NCBI GenBank assembly: GCA_039184055.1
Contig: JBCDBH010000422.1
Coordinates: forward strand, 1-5,001
Origin: JBCDBH01 sp039184055
GTDB lineage: Bacteria > Acidobacteriota > Thermoanaerobaculia > Multivoradales > J023
Reading direction: 5' to 3'
Length of the DNA stretch: 5,001 bases
Shown: one piece after another, positions 1 through 5,001 of the stretch
How positions within the stretch are numbered: position 1 is the first letter of the stretch
How the letters are laid out: each line of letters opens with the position of its first letter
The notes under the pieces: model-generated
Told to the model about the DNA's origin: nothing
Database searches by the model: none
The model's input: only the letters and a program-made list of their open reading frames with translations
Translations under genes and position numbers: made by a program

Positions 1-148
1 CGGCCACACCCCGGCGGTGGTCAACGTGATCTGCGACCAAGACCAGCCGGTGAAGATCGTCGTCGAGCACGCCGACGCGGGTCGTTGGCAACGCACCTAT
101 CCGTGCCAACAAGGTGGCTCGGTCGTCGTCGAAGCGCGGTTCGACTAG
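1..148 (+). CDS. C-terminal fragment of an unrecognised plus-strand gene
   Basis: Reading from position 2, the frame is open from the left edge to a TAG stop at 146-148 and gives 48 residues, beginning GHTPAVVNVICDQDQPVKIV and ending VVVEARFD. Third codon positions are almost all G or C (GTC, ATC, GAC, GCG), as in the large neighbouring gene, which is why I take it as coding. The fragment alternates hydrophobic and polar residues (VVNVI, VKIVVEH, SVVVEARF), as in beta strands. It holds two cysteines 24 residues apart, so the end of an extracellular beta-sandwich domain is possible. This is inference: I recognise no family motif and assign no function. The gene is convergent with the 1443-residue gene; the stops are 80 bases apart with a hairpin between them. 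The start and most of the gene lie outside the window. Confidence 0.6.
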   Translation, partial: GHTPAVVNVICDQDQPVKIVVEHADAGRWQRTYPCQQGGSVVVEARFD

Positions 149-162
149 CCCGCCAAAAAGAA

Positions 163-187
163 AACGCCCGGGCTCGGCCCGGGCGTT
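163..187 (-). terminator. Rho-independent terminator between convergent genes
   Basis: A perfect 11-bp stem (arms AACGCCCGGGC and GCCCGGGCGTT) closes a three-base TCG loop. Read on the minus strand the hairpin is followed by TTTTCTTTTT (155-164, overlapping the foot of the stem), a good U-tract, and it lies 41 bases past the TGA of the large gene, so its main job should be ending that transcript. Read on the plus strand it is 14 bases past the left gene's TAG but is followed only by TTCTC. It could therefore work as a weaker terminator for that gene too. Confidence 0.85.
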
Positions 188-228
188 CTCAGGTCATCGG
201 CTCAATCGAGCCCGTTCGATCACGCGAC

Positions 229-3200
229 TCAGCCGCGGTTGCCCTTGCCGAGACCGCCACCGAGCGAATCACCGCCCGCGGGCGTGGTCGATCCACTGAC
301 CGGTTCCGGAAAGGTACCGGGAATACCGGGGATCCCCACCGGGCAGAGCGGCCCACCTTCTTTGCTCGTACCGTCGAGCACCAGGAAGTCACCCGCGACC
401 AGTCCAGGTCCGACCGCCGCCGTGCAATCGGTGACGATCGCGGTGTGCAAGACACCATCGATGTGAATGTCGAGCGAGTTGCCGAAGGTGCCGGAGTTGG
501 CCGGGCCACCGTTCGACGGCCCTTGGAGAGACAGCGTCTCACCCGGGTTGACGGTACCAGTGAAGATGGTGAGCTTCCGGTTGGCGCGACTCGCCTGGAT
601 CATGACGTCGGCAGCCGAGCTACCGGTGTAGAGCAGGGTGAAGTCGGTCACCTTGCCGACACAGCCACAGCCCGTGGGCGGCTCTTGCTCGTAACCGAAA
701 TCGACCGTCGACCGATCGACACCACCGATCACATTGACCGTGGCGCTATTCGGCGTCCCGACACCGTCGAAATCGGAGCTCGGGAGCAACCCGGGCGGCA
801 AGGTCGAATCATCGACCTCCACCGTGTAGACATCGGTGGTCACGTCGGTGAACAGATAGTTACCGCTGCCGTCGGTCGTCGCCGAGTCGACCTCGACGCC
901 ACCCACCAAGAGCCGTACGGTGACCCCGGGGATACCCGGCTCGGAGCCGTCCTTCAGACCGTCCGCGTCGCTGTCGAGCCACAGCTGATCACCGACCGTC
1001 GAGGTCAGCGCCTCACCACAGTCGATGTCGGTGGCGATGGCGAGCAGCGCATCGGCGAGCTGATCGGCATCGGTGGCGCTGTAGGCGACACCGTTGCTGA
1101 ACGAGCTGACGTAGTACAGAAGATCCTCGTTGAAGGTGCCGAGACCGACGCCGTCACCCTGGATCGCGACCCCGAAGACCCGCGCCCCGGTGTTGAGCGC
1201 CAGCTCTTCGACCTGGACCATGGTGTCGGCGAGCACTTCACCGTCGAAGGTATTGACCGAGGGGTTGTAGTTGCCTTGCCAGGCGACGACACCCGCCGGC
1301 AGGAAGCTGCCACCCACGTCGTAGAGGCTGATCGCCTGCACTTCTTCGAGCGCGTAGATCGGGTTGCCGGCGGTACCGCGTCCTTCACCGTCGATGTTGG
1401 GCACACCGTCGGTGATCAACACCACCACTTTGCTCCGCCCCGGATCGCCATGGTTGCCGAAGTAGCGTTCGGTTTCGCGAATCGCGATGGCGGTCGGCGT
1501 GGTGCTGTTGATGTCGGCCGGATCGAGACCGTTGACGATCGACGACAACGCGCCGAGGTTGGTGCTGAACGGCGACTCGACCTGCGTCGACTGGGCCAGG
1601 TTGAGCGCGACATCGTCGAAACCGGCGAAGGACAGGAGCGCCGCGCGGACACCGCCACGAGTCGCCAAGGCGTCGTTGAGCGTCACGATGGCGTCCTGGG
1701 CCGCCGCCAGCTTGCTGCCCGAGGCAGGGAAAGCCGCGCCCATGCTGCCCGAACGATCGAGCAGATAGATCAGGTCGACATCCGCTCCCGGCACGCACGC
1801 CGAAGGCGGCGGAGTCGGTTGCGAATCGTTCGGCGCACACACCTGGAAGTCGTCGAAGGCGGTGGTGAGCGTGGTCGAGGCGTCGTACGACACGACGTTC
1901 GGACCCACCAACACCGGCCCGGCGAGCGCCGGAATCGTCACCATGCCTTGCGCCCCACCGCTGGTGTTCGGCACGATCCAGCTGGCGCCACCGTCGGTCG
2001 AGTAGCTCACCGTGAACACGGCGCCCCGACGCTCGATGGCGAGCTTGATCGGCAAGGAAACGAAGTCGCGAACCTCACCCGCCACCAGGCCACCGGTGGC
2101 GCCGTTGGTGGAGCGATAGGTGAATTGGAGCGACGGACGACCGGTCGCCGGGTTCGACGACACCACCTGCACCGCGATGCGAGGCGCCCGATCTCCGGTG
2201 GCGCCATCGCGCACCATCAGACCGGCCTTGCGCCACGTGCCACCGTTGTCGGCCGGAAAGCCTTCGAGCTCGACCTCGGCGCGGAAGTCGCCATCGGCCG
2301 TCTGGTGCAAGAAAGCGCCCGTGTCGTCACCGGTGTAGAAGGTCGTGCCGTCACCGGAAAGCTCGAGCACACCACCGGCCTCGGCCGCGCCACCCTGATC
2401 GGCATTGCCGAGGTAGGCGAAGCTCCACGACGGGTGTAGTGAACCGTCCTCGAAATCATCACCGACGCACTCGGTGTTCTGAGGCGGCAACGGTCCGACA
2501 TAGGCATCCTTGTACCCGAAGTCGACATCGAGCTGGATCTCGCCCGCGACAACCGATACCTGCGCCTCGTGTGGCGTGGCCAGGCCGTCGAAGTCGGCGG
2601 TCGCGACGGTCGCGTTACCGAGCGTCGAGGTCACGATGCGGACCGTGTAGAGACCCGGCGCCACCTCGAAGCTGTAGTAGCCACCGCCATCGGTCGTGGT
2701 CGTGGCGACCACGTTGGCGCCGTAGAGCAGCTCGACGGTCACCCCGCTGATGCCCGACTCACCGGCATCCTCGTTGCCATTGCCATCGACGTCTTTCCAC
2801 ACCCGGTCACCGATGGTGGCGCGGGACGGCTCGGGGCACTCGAGCGACAGGTTGAAGTCGCCGTCACCACCCGAGGAGAAACCACCGACGAGCGGTTGGC
2901 TGACCACCACGTAGTCGACCCAACCCGAGGCGCCAAAGGAGAAGTCCTTGTTGCTGGCGCCGACGCCGACCTGGAAGGACGGACCGGTACGACCGATCTC
3001 GACCACCGCGCCTTCCCAATTGTCTCGCCCGGTGAACGTGCCGGTGAAATCAGTGTAGTACCACCAGGTCGACGGATCGATCGGCCCACCGTTGTCGACA
3101 TACGCCCAGCTCGGCAGCTCTTTCTTCGGGCTGCCGGCAGGCTCGACGCTGGTCGCGCCGGTGAAGGTGACGTCGAAATCGAGCAGATTGCCCGGATCAT

Positions 3201-4560
3201 TGACGTCGTAGGCGGTACCGATGAAACGCGCCGTACCGTCCGAGAACTCACCGAAGAAAGCACCGTCGAGCAGCCACATGTCGTGGGCGATACCCGGCAG
3301 GGTGATGGCGTGATCAGCGCTACCGGCCGCCCAACCACCGTTTTGACCGAGCGCGGGAGCCGGACAGTAGCTGGCGAGCAGCTCGACACAATCGACCAGG
3401 TCGACGTTGAAATCACCGTGACCGCTCACCCGCAGGCTCGGACCGGCGCTTGGCTGCTCGAGCACCTGATAGTTGAACCACATCGAGGCGCCGAAATTCG
3501 CGTTCTTGCCGTTGGCGCCGAAGCCGGTCTGCCAGGCGGGTCCCCGGGTGGTCAGCTCGACCACCGCGCCGGCGTACTCACCGACACCCGTGAGCGTGGC
3601 GATGAAATCGGGGTAGTACCACCAGGTCGACGGGTCGATCGGCCCACCGTTGTCGACGTACGCGCTCGAACGCAGCTCGCGTTTCGGGCTTCCCGGGGGC
3701 GCCGTGGTGGTGTAGCCATCGAGCATCACCGAAATCGCGAAACCCTGGTTGGGATTCGAGACGCGGTAGACCGTGCCGGTGAACAGCGCCGTACCGTCTG
3801 GCTGCTCGACAAAGGTCCCCGGCTCACCGAAGAACACGAAGTCCTTGCCGATACCCGGCAGCCACAGAGCATGACCACCCGAGCCGCCATAGACCACCGG
3901 ATCGACATTGGCTTGCTCGACACAGATCTCCTCGCAGCCTCCGAGGTCGAGAAAGATCTCACCCTCACCGGCCGGCTGGAACGTCCCGGTATCGGGCTGC
4001 TGAACCACGAACCAGGAAATCCACGAGGCGACGCCGAAGTTGATGTTGTGGTTGTTGGCCCCTTCACCCATCTGCCAGGCGCCACCGCGCCGCGACAGCT
4101 CGACGATCGCGCCAGCGTTGCCGTCGATACCGGTCAGCTGAGCATGGTCGAAGAACCGGTAGTAGTGCCAGGTCGTCGTATCGACCGGGCCACCGTTGAC
4201 CGCGTAGGCGCTCGGATCGAGGGTGATGTAGGGGTTGCCGGGCTCAGGCACCGTGGTGTAGCCCGAAAGTTGGATATCGACCAAGAAGGCATCCGCCGGG
4301 TCTGACGGATTGCGTACCGTACCGGTCAAGCTCGCCGTGCCGTCGGCACGCTCGATGAAGACACCGGCTCCGGGCGTGAACACATAGTCCTCGCCGATGC
4401 CGGGCATATAGAGAACGGTACCGTCCTTGAAGCTTCCGTATTGGTCGTTGATCGAAGCCGTGGCGCAATGCTCGATGTCGCTCTGTGCCGCCAGAGGCGA
4501 AGCGAGAAGCAAGAGCGTGAGCAAAGCGAAAAAGTTAAAACGGCTAACTTTTTTGTTCAT
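229..4560 (-). CDS. Large secreted multidomain VWA/SdrD_B protein, 1443 aa
   Basis: An intact 1443-codon frame. I start it at the ATG at 4558-4560 because a GGAGG site sits 7 bases upstream and the next residues form a signal peptide: positive MNKKVSR, hydrophobic FFALLTLLLLASPLAA, likely cleavage after A25, no lipobox. Domains: three Cys-bounded repeats at 32-209, 213-391 and 399-575; SdrD_B-like domain at about 581-684 (IGDRVWKDVDGNGNEDAGE ... DFGY); concanavalin/DUF1349-like domain at 698-908 (DDFEDG, KAGLMVRDG, FDDFQVC); Pro-rich linker 909-925; VWA at about 926-1178 with MIDAS residues D935-S937-S939, T1021 and D1051; second SdrD_B-like domain at about 1188-1290; Cys-containing C-terminal domain 1298-1406 (CVGKVTDFTLLYTG ... 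GGPLCP); Gly/Pro tail 1407-1443. VWA and SdrD_B domains usually serve protein binding and surface stalks, so a secreted adhesin or scaffold is the likely role. No catalytic domain, anchor or sorting signal is seen. The first ~13 codons are AT-rich, unlike the rest, which is common at translation starts. Confidence 0.93.
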   Translation of the reverse strand: MNKKVSRFNFFALLTLLLLASPLAAQSDIEHCATASINDQYGSFKDGTVLYMPGIGEDYVFTPGAGVFIERADGTASLTGTVRNPSDPADAFLVDIQLSGYTTVPEPGNPYITLDPSAYAVNGGPVDTTTWHYYRFFDHAQLTGIDGNAGAIVELSRRGGAWQMGEGANNHNINFGVASWISWFVVQQPDTGTFQPAGEGEIFLDLGGCEEICVEQANVDPVVYGGSGGHALWLPGIGKDFVFFGEPGTFVEQPDGTALFTGTVYRVSNPNQGFAISVMLDGYTTTAPPGSPKRELRSSAYVDNGGPIDPSTWWYYPDFIATLTGVGEYAGAVVELTTRGPAWQTGFGANGKNANFGASMWFNYQVLEQPSAGPSLRVSGHGDFNVDLVDCVELLASYCPAPALGQNGGWAAGSADHAITLPGIAHDMWLLDGAFFGEFSDGTARFIGTAYDVNDPGNLLDFDVTFTGATSVEPAGSPKKELPSWAYVDNGGPIDPSTWWYYTDFTGTFTGRDNWEGAVVEIGRTGPSFQVGVGASNKDFSFGASGWVDYVVVSQPLVGGFSSGGDGDFNLSLECPEPSRATIGDRVWKDVDGNGNEDAGESGISGVTVELLYGANVVATTTTDGGGYYSFEVAPGLYTVRIVTSTLGNATVATADFDGLATPHEAQVSVVAGEIQLDVDFGYKDAYVGPLPPQNTECVGDDFEDGSLHPSWSFAYLGNADQGGAAEAGGVLELSGDGTTFYTGDDTGAFLHQTADGDFRAEVELEGFPADNGGTWRKAGLMVRDGATGDRAPRIAVQVVSSNPATGRPSLQFTYRSTNGATGGLVAGEVRDFVSLPIKLAIERRGAVFTVSYSTDGGASWIVPNTSGGAQGMVTIPALAGPVLVGPNVVSYDASTTLTTAFDDFQVCAPNDSQPTPPPSACVPGADVDLIYLLDRSGSMGAAFPASGSKLAAAQDAIVTLNDALATRGGVRAALLSFAGFDDVALNLAQSTQVESPFSTNLGALSSIVNGLDPADINSTTPTAIAIRETERYFGNHGDPGRSKVVVLITDGVPNIDGEGRGTAGNPIYALEEVQAISLYDVGGSFLPAGVVAWQGNYNPSVNTFDGEVLADTMVQVEELALNTGARVFGVAIQGDGVGLGTFNEDLLYYVSSFSNGVAYSATDADQLADALLAIATDIDCGEALTSTVGDQLWLDSDADGLKDGSEPGIPGVTVRLLVGGVEVDSATTDGSGNYLFTDVTTDVYTVEVDDSTLPPGLLPSSDFDGVGTPNSATVNVIGGVDRSTVDFGYEQEPPTGCGCVGKVTDFTLLYTGSSAADVMIQASRANRKLTIFTGTVNPGETLSLQGPSNGGPANSGTFGNSLDIHIDGVLHTAIVTDCTAAVGPGLVAGDFLVLDGTSKEGGPLCPVGIPGIPGTFPEPVSGSTTPAGGDSLGGGLGKGNRG
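343..669 (-). other. C-terminal Cys-containing domain (DUF7467-like)
   Basis: Encodes residues 1298-1406. The pattern C-x-C-x-GKVT-x-(F/L)-TL-x-Y-x-G near the start, PGETLSLQG, a SLDIHIDGV strand, TAIVTDC, GPGLVAGDF and a final GGPLCP fits a small all-beta domain that I recall as DUF7467 and that occurs at the ends of SdrD_B/VWA-type secreted proteins. The name is from memory and needs a profile check. Four cysteines (1298, 1300, 1379, 1406) could form two disulfides. The domain is followed only by a 37-residue tail with GIPGIPG and GGGLGKGNRG. Confidence 0.55.
688..999 (-). other. Second SdrD_B-like domain
   Basis: Encodes residues 1188-1291. It opens with TVGDQLWLDSDADGLKDGSE and has PGVTVRLL, TTDGSGNYLF, YTVEVDD and an end at TVDFGYEQE. 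These are the hallmark segments of the SdrD_B/Cna-B-type beta-sandwich. The DSDADGLKDGSE run (D1196, D1198, D1200, D1204, E1207) resembles the EF-hand-like calcium loop of the family. It has no cysteine, like the first copy at 581-684. Confidence 0.88.
1027..1785 (-). other. VWA domain with complete MIDAS metal site
   Basis: Encodes residues 926-1178. DVDLIYLLDRSGSMG gives the D-x-S-x-S motif (D935, S937, S939); STTPTAIAI gives the MIDAS threonine (T1021, or T1023); VVVLITDGVPN gives the aspartate (D1051). The domain should therefore bind Mg2+ or a similar ion and engage a ligand through it. A longer-than-usual loop of about 55 residues (about 1055-1110) follows the third motif, before the NTGARVFGVAI strand. 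The domain is framed by C922 and C1181, which may close it by a disulfide. Confidence 0.92.
1837..2469 (-). other. Concanavalin-like domain (DUF1349/LamG type)
   Basis: Encodes residues 698-908. DDFEDGSLHPSW at the start, FRAEVELEGF, TWRKAGLMVRDG, the RPSLQFTYRS and PIKLAIERRG strands, FTVSYSTDGGASW and the closing FDDFQVC are typical of the DUF1349/LamG-like jelly roll, often a carbohydrate- or protein-binding module. C698 and C908 sit exactly at its two ends. The family is recognised by pattern, not by a profile search. Confidence 0.72.
2509..2820 (-). other. First SdrD_B-like domain
   Basis: Encodes residues 581-684. It runs from ATIGDRVWKDVDGNGNEDAG through SGVTVELL, TTDGGGYYSF and LYTVRIV to LDVDFGYKD. 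The DVDGNGNEDAGE loop (D590, D592, N594, N596, E601) is a probable calcium site. It lies directly after the third Cys-bounded module and links the repeats to the concanavalin-like domain. Confidence 0.9.
2836..3366 (-). repeat. Cys-bounded module, copy 3
   Basis: Encodes residues 399-575, from C399 to C575. Shared landmarks are LPGI, DGTARFIGT, GSPKKEL, YVDNGGPIDPSTWWYY, GAVVE, GPSFQVGVGA, FGASGW and GDGDFN. Over about 98 residues from GSPK onward it is close to 57 % identical to copy 2 by eye count. I do not recognise the family; the segment looks all-beta. Confidence 0.85.
3388..3924 (-). repeat. Cys-bounded module, copy 2
   Basis: Encodes residues 213-391, from C213 to C391. Landmarks are LPGIGKDFVF, DGTALFTGTVY, GSPKREL, YVDNGGPIDPSTWWYY, GAVVEL, GPAWQTGFGANGKN, FGAS and GHGDFNVDL. 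At DNA level, 3613-3663 matches 3055-3105 in copy 3 at 49 of 51 bases, so the two copies share a fairly recent duplication or have exchanged sequence there. Confidence 0.87.
3934..4467 (-). repeat. Cys-bounded module, copy 1
   Basis: Encodes residues 32-209, from C32 to C209. It is the most diverged copy but keeps the order of landmarks: MPGIGEDYVF, DGTASLTGTV, GYTTVPEPG, NGGPVDTTTWHYY, GAIVEL, GAWQMGEGANN, NFGVASW and GEGEIFLDL. It begins only six residues after the predicted signal-peptide cleavage site, so the repeats form the N-terminal end of the mature protein. Confidence 0.83.
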
Positions 4561-4567
4561 GCCGTAT

Positions 4568-4572
4568 CCTCC
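4568..4572 (-). promoter_or_regulatory. Shine-Dalgarno site of the 1443-aa gene
   Basis: The minus strand reads CGGAGGATACGGCATG: GGAGG followed by 7 bases and the ATG at 4560. It decides the start. The frame also has an ATG at 4686, but using that would put 42 non-secretory residues ahead of the signal peptide. Confidence 0.85.
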
Positions 4573-4586
4573 GTGATCCCATGACC

Positions 4587-4645
4587 GGGGAAAGCCTGAC
4601 GGGTTTCCCCAAGGTAGGGGCCTAGGAGACCGTTTTTGCGTCAGG
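4587..4645 (-). promoter_or_regulatory. Leader with two mutually exclusive hairpins
   Basis: On the minus strand CCTGACG (4639-4645) is complementary to CGTCAGG (4595-4601). The resulting stem would enclose a CCCC-TACCTT-GGGG hairpin (4607-4620). Alternatively GGGGAAA (4604-4610) pairs with TTTCCCC (4587-4593), and its 10-base loop contains the same CGTCAGG. The two folds use the same bases and cannot coexist. A pseudoknot combining both 7-bp stems is unlikely because only one base would span the second stem. The element lies 15 bases upstream of the ribosome binding site. It matches no riboswitch class I know, and 7-bp inverted repeats can occur by chance. Confidence 0.35.
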
Positions 4646-4681
4646 AATACGTCAATTCCCATCGATCGATGTGGCAATTCC
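4644..4681 (-). promoter_or_regulatory. Possible operator: direct and inverted GGAATTG repeats
   Basis: On the minus strand GGAATTG occurs twice, at 4675-4681 and 4653-4659, 22 bases apart (about two helical turns). Between them is the perfect 12-bp palindrome CATCGATCGATG (4660-4671). The second copy also starts the inverted repeat GGAAT-TGACGT-ATTCC (4644-4659). The cluster sits about 85-120 bases upstream of the start codon, where a regulator would act on the promoter. I see no convincing -35/-10 pair to place beside it. Confidence 0.35.
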
Positions 4682-4747
4682 TGCAAAGACGGATTTTTTG
4701 ACTAATTACATTGCGAAAACAATGCGGCGCGGGATCTTTTGCCTACC

Positions 4748-4810
4748 CCTGGATGAGCGGAATTCGAACCCACTACCGCTTGGCGCCATACGTTTTGTTC
4801 AAGATCCAGG
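4748..4810 (-). other. tRNA-like fragment, probably degenerate
   Basis: On the minus strand GCCAAGCGGTAG (4774-4785) resembles a tRNA D-arm, and nearly adjacent is GTGGGTTCGAATTCCGC (4757-4773), a T-arm with loop TTCGAAT but with T in place of the conserved C61. No anticodon arm lies between them. The ends CCTGGAT (4804-4810) and ATCCAGG (4748-4754) form a perfect 7-bp closing stem. At 63 bases and with no anticodon arm this is not a working tRNA. It may be a remnant, a tRNA-like element or chance. Confidence 0.2.
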
Positions 4811-4837
4811 ACGCTCGGCCGGCCCACAAACAGAAAA

Positions 4838-4861
4838 ACGCCCGGGGTTGCCCCCGGGCGT
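4838..4861 (-). terminator. Rho-independent terminator, minus-strand orientation
   Basis: A perfect 10-bp stem (ACGCCCGGGG with CCCCGGGCGT) closes a four-base loop. On the minus strand it is followed by TTTTCTGTTTGT (4826-4837); on the plus strand only CGTCATC follows. It should stop transcription arriving from the right before it reaches the large gene. Its arms and flanking A-run nearly repeat those of the terminator at 163-187. Confidence 0.7.
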
Positions 4862-4928
4862 CGTCATCTTCAGTCATGAGCGCGTGGGGCAGGGGGGTCG
4901 ATTGTTCCGATGCTTGAAATTCCGAACG

Positions 4929-5001
4929 ATGCGACCAGGCGCCGATAGACTTTTGGAGGAACACCTGGCCGAGAACGAAGCGGCTCGGCGTGAATACGAG
5001 C
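4929..5001 (+). CDS. Possible start of a plus-strand gene, cut by the window edge
   Basis: From the ATG at 4929 the frame is open to the edge and reads MRPGADRLLEEHLAENEAAR followed by REYE, which looks like a charged amphipathic helix. Against it: no Shine-Dalgarno site precedes the ATG, GC at third positions is only moderate, and the frame also stays open upstream of this ATG. The competing view is a minus-strand gene entering from the right and ending at TGA 4870-4872, 8 bases before the minus-oriented terminator. That frame gives an Arg/Pro-rich sequence with poor third-position GC. The visible sequence does not settle it. Confidence 0.25.
   Translation, partial: MRPGADRLLEEHLAENEAARREYE

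Noticed and set aside
229..342. PEP-CTERM, LPXTG or type IX sorting signal at the C-terminus
   Set aside because: The tail has no hydrophobic segment and no terminal basic cluster. The FPEP sequence alone is not enough for a PEP-CTERM call.
85..2439. 784-codon open frame on the plus strand
   Set aside because: It is in exact codon register with the minus-strand gene and opposite to it. It stays open because that gene rarely uses TCA, TTA and CTA. The product is rich in Arg, Asp, Thr and His with no domain, and it runs straight through the terminator at 163-187.
2569..4305. 578-codon open frame on the plus strand
   Set aside because: Same antisense shadow in the same register, with no ribosome site or recognisable motif, lying wholly inside the strongly supported minus-strand gene.
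4467..4560. Lipoprotein signal ending at C32
   Set aside because: The residues before C32 (SDIEH) do not form a lipobox, and C32 instead fits the start of the first repeat module.
4561..4686. Upstream ATG at 4686 as the start of the large gene
   Set aside because: It would add 42 residues before an obvious signal peptide and translate the structured leader. The ATG at 4560 has a strong, well-spaced GGAGG site.
4671..4687. Sigma-54-like promoter TGGCA-N5-TGCAA on the plus strand
   Set aside because: The GG and GC elements are about two bases too close for sigma-54, and the element points away from the large gene.
4711..4917. 68-codon plus-strand frame
   Set aside because: It reads through the tRNA-like stretch and the terminator hairpin, and the SGIRTH-type peptide is what antisense tRNA sequence gives when translated.
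4773..4964. 63-codon minus-strand frame
   Set aside because: It runs through the terminator stem and U-tract into the tRNA-like stretch. Only its first ~20 codons have coding-like base use.

Overview
The window is GC-rich (about 60 % or a little more by eye). It is dominated by one very long minus-strand gene for a secreted multidomain protein of 1443 residues (229-4560). The use of Cys-rich extracellular beta modules, SdrD_B-type domains, a VWA domain and a type I signal peptide suggests a Gram-negative environmental bacterium with a large secretome, of the Acidobacteriota, Planctomycetota or Myxococcota kind. This is an inference from style. Nothing in the window fixes the phylum.

Layout from left to right. 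Positions 1-148 hold the last 48 codons of a plus-strand gene that I do not recognise. It converges on the large gene. Between the two stop codons lies a strong GC-rich hairpin (163-187) with a U-rich tract on the minus-strand side, which should end the large gene's transcript and may also serve the left gene. Positions 229-4560 (minus) are the large gene. From the N-terminus its product has: a signal peptide; three tandem copies of a ~178-residue module, each bounded by a pair of cysteines; an SdrD_B-like domain; a concanavalin-like (DUF1349/LamG type) domain; a VWA domain with an intact metal site; a second SdrD_B-like domain; a C-terminal domain with conserved cysteines; and a short Gly/Pro tail. 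I see no membrane anchor, LPXTG or PEP-CTERM signal.

Positions 4561-4928 contain no convincing gene. Nearest the large gene are a clear Shine-Dalgarno site (4568-4572) and a leader that can fold into two mutually exclusive hairpins (4587-4645). Upstream of that is a cluster of direct and inverted repeats that looks like an operator (4644-4681). Further right are a 63-bp stretch with tRNA-like D-loop and T-loop sequences (4748-4810) and a second GC-rich hairpin (4838-4861), almost the same in sequence and orientation as the one at the left end. The last ~75 bases may hold the start of a plus-strand gene, but strand and frame there are uncertain.

The large gene appears to be a stand-alone transcription unit. 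Its likely role is as a surface or matrix adhesin or extracellular scaffold. No enzymatic domain is visible, and no mobile element or CRISPR array is present.
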